This document shows positions 59,284 through 64,000 of a stretch of 64,000 nucleotides of DNA, piece by piece. Where the stretch lies: NCBI GenBank assembly GCA_022457065.1, contig JAJGBQ010000003.1:310001-374000 (forward strand), in the 5' to 3' direction. The notes under the pieces were generated by a model, which did no database searches, was not told where the DNA came from, and saw only the letters and a list, made by a program, of their open reading frames with translations. Made by a program: the position numbers and the translations under genes. The DNA comes from Curvularia sp. ZM96 (Eukaryota > Ascomycota > Dothideomycetes > Pleosporales > Pleosporaceae). Position 1 is the first letter of the stretch. Each line of letters begins with the position of its first letter.

Positions 59284-60606
59284 ATGCGTTTCACCTCTTC
59301 ACTAGCCTTCACCCTCACCGCGCTGTCGGTTGCCCTACCCACTGACTCAGCCAATCACCCAAACTCGACACTCCCAAATATAACTACCGCCATTAACGCC
59401 TCCTATCTATCAACCGCTCCGTCTTTAGATTCTGCTGAGCCTATGAAACAGATTGACGAAGTTGCACAATTTGCCGCTCAACAAGCCGATGACAGGATGA
59501 AAGATGCTGCTACGGAAAAACGTCGAGTTTGCAGCCCCAAGCACCTCTCTATAAGACGTGAATGGGGTTCTCTGTCCAACTCGGAAAGAAAGGCCTATAC
59601 TAATGCCGTGCTTTGCCTACAAGCCAAGACCGCCAAAACACCTTCAAGTCAAGTGCCTGGAGCAAAGTCACGATTTGACGATTGGGTTGCAACGCATATT
59701 AACCAGACGCTAACTATTCACTACACTGGTACCTTTCTTGCTTGGCATAGGTATTTTACCTGGCAGTACGAGCAGGCTTTACGCAACGAATGTGGCTACA
59801 CGGGATACCAACCTTACTGGAGTTGGCCTAAAACGGCAGAATCAGGGCTAGAGGCGTCTCCTATCTTCGATGGCTCGGATTACTCCATGTCTGGCAATGG
59901 AGAGTTCATTCCCGACCGGGGCAATGTCATTCTTGGGGGCGGCGGACTGCCAGAACTTCACATACCCCCTGGAACTGGAGGTGGATGCGTCAAGAGTGGG
60001 CCTTTCAAGGACATGACGGTCAATCTTGGTCCCGTTGCCCTTCCATTAACCAACGGCTCCACCGTCGGAAACGGAGACGGTCTCTCGTACAACCCAAGGT
60101 GCCTGAAGCGCGACTTGACCGATTTTGTTAATAAAAAATGGGCTAATGCCCAGGCTTTCATGAGTCTTCTTTTAACCCACAAGGACATTGAAAGCTTTCA
60201 AATGGCCATGCAAGGTGTACCGGGCTCAGGAAACCTTGGTGTTCATGGTGGCGGTAAGTCGCAGTGGTCTGTTTATCAATGCCGAGTATCACTAACATGG
60301 ATTTTAGGTCACTTTTCCCTTGGCGGGGACCCAGGTCGTGATTTCTATATCTCTCCTGGTGATCCAGCCTTCTACCTGCATCACGCAGCCATCGATCGTG
60401 CATGGTGGCTGTGGCAAAGTCTCGATCGCGAGACCCGCACCGGTGCCCAAGGTATCTCTGGAACTGGCACATTCTTGAACCAACCACCCTCAGCAAACAC
60501 GACCCTTAATACCACGATCAATCTCGGCTACGCTGCCGGTCCCCCAGTTAGAATGGCTGACATCATGGATACGCTTGAAGGTCCATTTTGTTACATCTAC
60601 CTATAG
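59284..60606 (+). CDS. Secreted tyrosinase (type-3 copper oxidase)
   Basis: Tyrosinases oxidise mono- and diphenols to quinones, for example in melanin or secondary metabolism. The start is taken at ATG 59284 because MRFTSSLAFTLTALSVALP is a clear signal peptide; the frame is open 28 codons further upstream. One 54-nt intron (60254-60307, GTAAGT...CTAAC...TTTTAG) has a length divisible by three and no stop, so it also reads through. Removing it is needed to form the CuB motif. The spliced protein is 422 residues. CuA ligands are His138, His146 and His155 (H-x7-H-x8-H, the last in AWHRYF). CuB ligands are His321 and His325 (VHGGGH) and His348 or His349 (FYLHH, followed by AAIDRAWW). Several N-glycosylation sequons are present. 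It ends shortly after CuB, so it lacks the long C-terminal lid domain of mushroom-type tyrosinases. Reaction specificity is not decided by the sequence. Confidence 0.92.
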   Translation: MRFTSSLAFTLTALSVALPTDSANHPNSTLPNITTAINASYLSTAPSLDSAEPMKQIDEVAQFAAQQADDRMKDAATEKRRVCSPKHLSIRREWGSLSNSERKAYTNAVLCLQAKTAKTPSSQVPGAKSRFDDWVATHINQTLTIHYTGTFLAWHRYFTWQYEQALRNECGYTGYQPYWSWPKTAESGLEASPIFDGSDYSMSGNGEFIPDRGNVILGGGGLPELHIPPGTGGGCVKSGPFKDMTVNLGPVALPLTNGSTVGNGDGLSYNPRCLKRDLTDFVNKKWANAQAFMSLLLTHKDIESFQMAMQGVPGSGNLGVHGGGKSQWSVYQCRVSLTWILGHFSLGGDPGRDFYISPGDPAFYLHHAAIDRAWWLWQSLDRETRTGAQGISGTGTFLNQPPSANTTLNTTINLGYAAGPPVRMADIMDTLEGPFCYIYL

Positions 60607-60888
60607 TCGCAATTCTCGCGAATGTTCAATATCTGAACAATAGAAGCACGACTGTATATTTTCTTCATGTCATTTCTTCATACAGCTATAGAAACCCCTT
60701 AAGTTAGTTCCTATAGGTCGGACGTTCCCCCGCAATAAACCAAGAATATTGATTTATTATGTTATACCTAACTATTTTGGTAGAATACTAGTACTAATCT
60801 ATACTCTTGGCTATTTCCTTTCCTACAAACTACTATCTTCTAACATCTAAGCTCTACATTGTACTTGCTTGCTCCTTTACAAACTCCC
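60607..60888. other. 3' flank of tyrosinase
   Basis: Bases 60700-60850 are AT-rich with TpA-rich, RIP-like character. No gene seen. Confidence 0.4.
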
Positions 60889-61175
60889 CTAGCTTATCCA
60901 ATGATTTGCCTCTAACGCGGATTTCCTCTCTCTTTCGCCTCTATTGCGATTCGCCGCAATAAGTGGTACGCCTACTTCTTTAATCATCTGACACATTGCC
61001 TGTACTATGCTTATCTCAAGGTCCTTTTGCGCCCTATTAACTACAAAAACACTCCCTCTTGCATGCGCAAGCCTACGTTGGCTAACTTCACCCTACTCTT
61101 CATCCTCCCCTTGCGTCTGGACGAGTAGTAGTTGTACCAGCGGGTTGCGAGCTAAATTTTTAAGTTATTACTCGC
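60889..61175 (-). pseudogene. Degenerate ORF of unknown function
   Basis: A minus-strand frame is readable from about 61175 to the stop at 60889-60891 with one internal TAG (probably a former Trp codon). It contains LARNPLVQLLLVQTQGEDEE, then GEVSQRRLAHARGSVFVV, then NRAQKDLEISIVQAM and GVPLIAANRNRGERE. The composition is coding-like, amphipathic and charged, but I do not recognise a family. The truncated 5' end and internal stop suggest a broken gene or transposon-gene piece. Confidence 0.45.
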
Positions 61176-61723
61176 TGCTATAGTTAACCCTTACAAGTTT
61201 GTTGTGGAGAGATATTCGACCTACAGGGACGGACGTTACTCTTACTATTGAAAAAAGAGAGTGCTTAGCAACTGTTCGAGAGTTTAGAGCAAGTAGTGAT
61301 AGGAATAGAGCAAAGAAGAGAGCACGCGCGAAGGCAGGTGAAGCGTCTCAAAAAACGCTGTGGATGGTGTAGTGAGGGGGAACACACTGTGCGCACCTGC
61401 ATGTAAGAAGCAGTAATAGGTCTCGGATAGAACAGCTTACTAGCATTCTTGATTACTGTTGTGGTGCGCATGTAATAATCTGTAATAGTTGTGATGTTTG
61501 GTAGGGTCTTGCTATTTCAGTTACACACTCGTCCGCGTCACACACTTGTCCCGGACGTTGCGTAGTGCGGTACGCTGCTTATTCCAGCAGCTAGTTGAGT
61601 TACAGAACTGGCAGAAAAACATTTGGTAAAGAATAGTGCCTTGCTCTGAGCACCAGTTATATTGCATAGAGACATTGTTTATTCCGTCGTGCATTATGCA
61701 CCAAAGTCATGCCCAAGACCTGA
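61176..61723. other. Intergenic region downstream of the hydrolase
   Basis: About 550 bp. A 68-codon minus-strand frame at 61265-61471 has no recognisable features. Nothing else seen. Confidence 0.4.
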
Positions 61724-62751
61724 TCACGCCAACCAAGCTGGCACGACAAGATCCAACCCTTTCTTCAAGGCTGGATGGTCAACATGCCAACTTTCATGTA
61801 GTCCGTGTGGTCCAGGCACAACGGACAGACTAACTTTAGCCTGTGGCTGCTTGTCTTGGAGAAGCTTTGCAAAATCTTCGCTTCCCTGGACAGGAACGAT
61901 TTTGTCGTCGCTGCCGTGAACAATAAAAATTGGAGGTAGCCGCGCGCCACGCTTCAGACGTTCCATGGGATACAAAGATGGGTCATCGCCAAACCGGGGT
62001 AGAAACAGTCCGTTCTCAGTCATTGATTGGATTAGGGCGAACCTGTCCCATGGTATGGGAACAGATGAAACCACAGCACCCGCGTCCATCGTGGCAAGGT
62101 AGGACTCGATGACGTCTTTCGGAACCTTTGGTGTCTCTTTTGCTATTGCGAATTCGTCTGATTTTAAATCCAGCGAGGGAAACTCGGCAATGCAGGAATT
62201 TATCTGCTCAGGATGGTTCATGGAGAGTTGGACGCTTAGATAGCCGCCTTGATCACATATCAGTGGAATGCGGCCATGTCGAAAGGGATGGTATCTAGCT
62301 TACCCGCACTTTCTCCTGCCGTCATTATCCTTGAAATATCCGGAATGACTTCTGGAAACGCCCCTTTCACAGTGTCCACCAAATGCGCATTGAGCCATTG
62401 CCAAAAGTCCTCAATGTCTTCCATGATATCAAGCCCGTTAGCCTCGGGCAGGAGGCGGTAATTTGGGGTGACAATAATGGCAGCCTTTGAAACAGCCAGT
62501 TCAGCCTGCCAAATAGGAAACCAGTCGGCAAATAGGCTGTCTCCCGTGACCTATAGATCTATCGTCAGTTTTTCTCTTTGTTCCTGACAATCATCTTCAC
62601 TCACAAATCCACCCCCATGGAACCGCACAATTACAGGGTGCTTTCCCGCTGCGATGCCTCTCGGTACGAGAATATTGACCTTAATGGCATGACCTTTGAG
62701 TATTTTGTAGTCCTCAGAAAGAATCTGGAAGGCTTCAAATTTGTTCTCCAT
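61724..62751 (-). CDS. Alpha/beta hydrolase of the HSL type (esterase/lipase-like)
   Basis: Three minus-strand exons, 62751-62605, 62550-62304 and 62247-61724, with 54- and 56-nt GT-AG introns (GTGAGT...CTATAG and GTAAGC...CAAG), give 305 residues. The oxyanion-hole motif HGGGF is at residues 45-49, ending exactly at the first intron. The nucleophile elbow GESAGG is at 128-133, with Ser130, split by the second intron. The acid is in HGSDDKIVP (Asp245 or Asp246), and His279 or His282 lies in GPHGLH. This is a complete triad in the order of the hormone-sensitive-lipase-like family of carboxylester hydrolases. No signal peptide, so probably cytosolic. It is convergent with the tyrosinase, about 1.1 kb away; no common pathway is evident. 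The natural substrate cannot be told. Confidence 0.88.
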
Positions 62752-63475
62752 GTCTTAAATGCGTATAGCTGCTCTTTTCGGAGGCGGTTTACAATAGTGT
62801 GGTGTGAAGGGGTTTCTTTTGGGTAAGCCGCAGGAGAGGGAACAACTACCTTAAATCAAGTGGTTTACACTGACCATATAAGCAAAAATGAGCTATACAA
62901 CAAGATGCCGCTCCTGGAGCCGTGTCAGAACTACGACGGGGAGAGGTTGGCCGCTTAGAAATCAGAGGTTACCTTGTTTCAGCCCGTGAGGGGTTAAATC
63001 CATGTTAGGGAAGGGCGGCACAGCGATACGGCAAAGTTAAAACAACGATTTGGAGCTTTGAGAGGACTAGAAGAAAGCAAATTGAATGTAGAGAACGCGG
63101 ATATATTCCAGAATGAAATATTAATCTACTTACTAGTGTATATTGTTGACAAAACGTATTGCGTAAATGACCTAGGGAATAGGGTACTGTGTTTTATCAC
63201 ATGGGGTACGACATCGCGTGGCCTACAAAACGCGCGGTTCCACCTTCACCCCCCCTTGTAGCAGCTAGCTGTACCTTAGGGTACCATTGCCTAATGTAAT
63301 CAACTGCGTGAGATTAAAGGGGGGCTTGGACCTCCGGCAACTTTTTCCGGCAAAGCATCGGCATATTCTGACGTCCGAAGGTTCCGAAATGGAAAATTAG
63401 TCTCGTTAGTTCGCAAGTACGCAAGCAGGTATGTTAGCTATTTGAATTGAAAATTTCTGATTCTGTTTAATGTAC
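62752..63475. other. Intergenic region upstream of the hydrolase
   Basis: About 720 bp of ordinary composition without a supported ORF. A 67-codon frame at 63058-63261 has no features of a gene. The hydrolase promoter is expected here. Confidence 0.4.
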
Positions 63476-63970
63476 TGTTACATGGGGTTGGGGCTATACT
63501 TGCCTAATCTTGGTCTAGGTTAGGGCGAGAAGGTTGATGTTGTAAATTATGCAATTACTTAGTACTTCATAGTTCAACAGATTTATAGATAATAACTTAT
63601 TATAAAATGTTAATTAATTCTAAGAGGGATAGAATAAATAGGTTTTGATCTACATAAGGGAAGTACTCAAAGAGTTAACTATAATAAAAGTAAATAATAA
63701 AACCTTTCTATCTTTACATCTTTATTACTTTGGGTCTAATTTTCTCTAGTATCGCTAATATTTATTACATATAGGGAGACTTAGAAGAATATTGTATCTC
63801 TAGACTTACTAGCCTCTCTTTATTAGTAGAAGAATAACTCTTAGTAGAAGGCTAAGTTAAATAACACTTTACCCCACAAAGGTTATTGTATAAATAGTAA
63901 CCTAAGTAGTTCTATTAACTACTCGTAGTTAGCAACTAGGGGAGAATCCTTCTGCGTGTTACTTGTAACA
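63476..63970. repeat. Diverged gypsy LTR at the right edge
   Basis: 495 bp with intact TGTTACA and TGTAACA ends and recognisable blocks of the G-family LTR (GGGGCTATACTTGCC, GGTTAGGGCGAGA, AGAGTTAACTATAA). The flanks TGTAC and TCGCG do not match as target duplications, and no internal element sequence follows on either side. It is more divergent than the LTRs in the left half and differs by more than transitions. Confidence 0.8.
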
Positions 63971-64000
63971 TCGCGTCAATAAATATGCCATTAGTTTGAA

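Noticed and set aside
60158..60496. 112-codon minus-strand frame
   Set aside because: Antisense to the tyrosinase CuB region.
59284..62751. Secondary-metabolite cluster of tyrosinase plus alpha/beta hydrolase
   Set aside because: The two genes are convergent, 1.1 kb apart with a decayed ORF between them, and there is no backbone synthase, transporter or regulator nearby in the window.

Overview
The window comes from a filamentous ascomycete (Pezizomycotina, of a type with a two-compartment, RIP-shaped genome; the species cannot be named from sequence alone). Two compartments meet near 49.74 kb. Left of it lies AT-rich, TpA-rich sequence without intact genes, packed with nested transposons. 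Copies differ from each other almost only by C/T and G/A transitions in CpA contexts, the signature of repeat-induced point mutation (RIP). Right of it lies ordinary-composition DNA with short GT-AG introns and several intact genes.

1-49.7 kb. Four repeat classes are interleaved. (i) A Ty3/gypsy chromovirus family (G1-G4, LTRs about 470-490 bp beginning TGTTACA and ending TGTAACA, 5-bp target duplications), all reading on the minus strand except G1. Solo or truncated LTRs lie at 7.1, 31.5, 48.5, 49.6 and 63.5 kb. (ii) A Fot1/pogo-like DNA transposon family (F1-F8, about 1.85 kb, TA target duplications) whose terminal inverted repeats carry tandem 16-bp units. (iii) A second Fot1/pogo family (B1-B4, about 1.86 kb) with the same terminal architecture but other unit sequences. 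(iv) A small TA-flanked non-autonomous element (TIR GGCTGGCAAATGGGT) that also occurs in the gene-rich half. The nesting order can be read: B3 contains element X, which contains B4 and G4, and the LTR of G4 contains F8; B2 contains G2, which contains F3 and F4; F7 contains G3, which contains a solo LTR. A RIP-destroyed HET-domain gene sits at 20.7-22.0 kb. Bases 1-3840 are an indel-free inverted copy of 16218-20057.

49.74-64 kb. Genes in order: an uncharacterised protein with a C-terminal membrane segment (minus, 50.1-51.2 kb); a multi-exon gene fusing a trypsin-like serine protease domain to a DUF2235 (Tle1-like) hydrolase domain (plus, 51.7-54.7 kb); a fungal rhodopsin-like seven-helix membrane protein (minus, 55.2-56.5 kb); a 2.6-kb intergenic stretch with a short tandem repeat and a 103-bp MITE; a secreted tyrosinase (plus, 59.3-60.6 kb); a degenerate ORF; an HSL-type alpha/beta hydrolase (minus, 61.7-62.75 kb); and a diverged LTR at the right edge. 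The genes look independently transcribed, and I see no convincing metabolic cluster.

The most noteworthy items are the protease-DUF2235 fusion, the variable tandem units in the transposon ends, an antisense ORF kept in three copies of the gypsy family, identical already-mutated transposons at two different target sites, and the 3.84-kb inverted duplication ending exactly at a transposon terminus.
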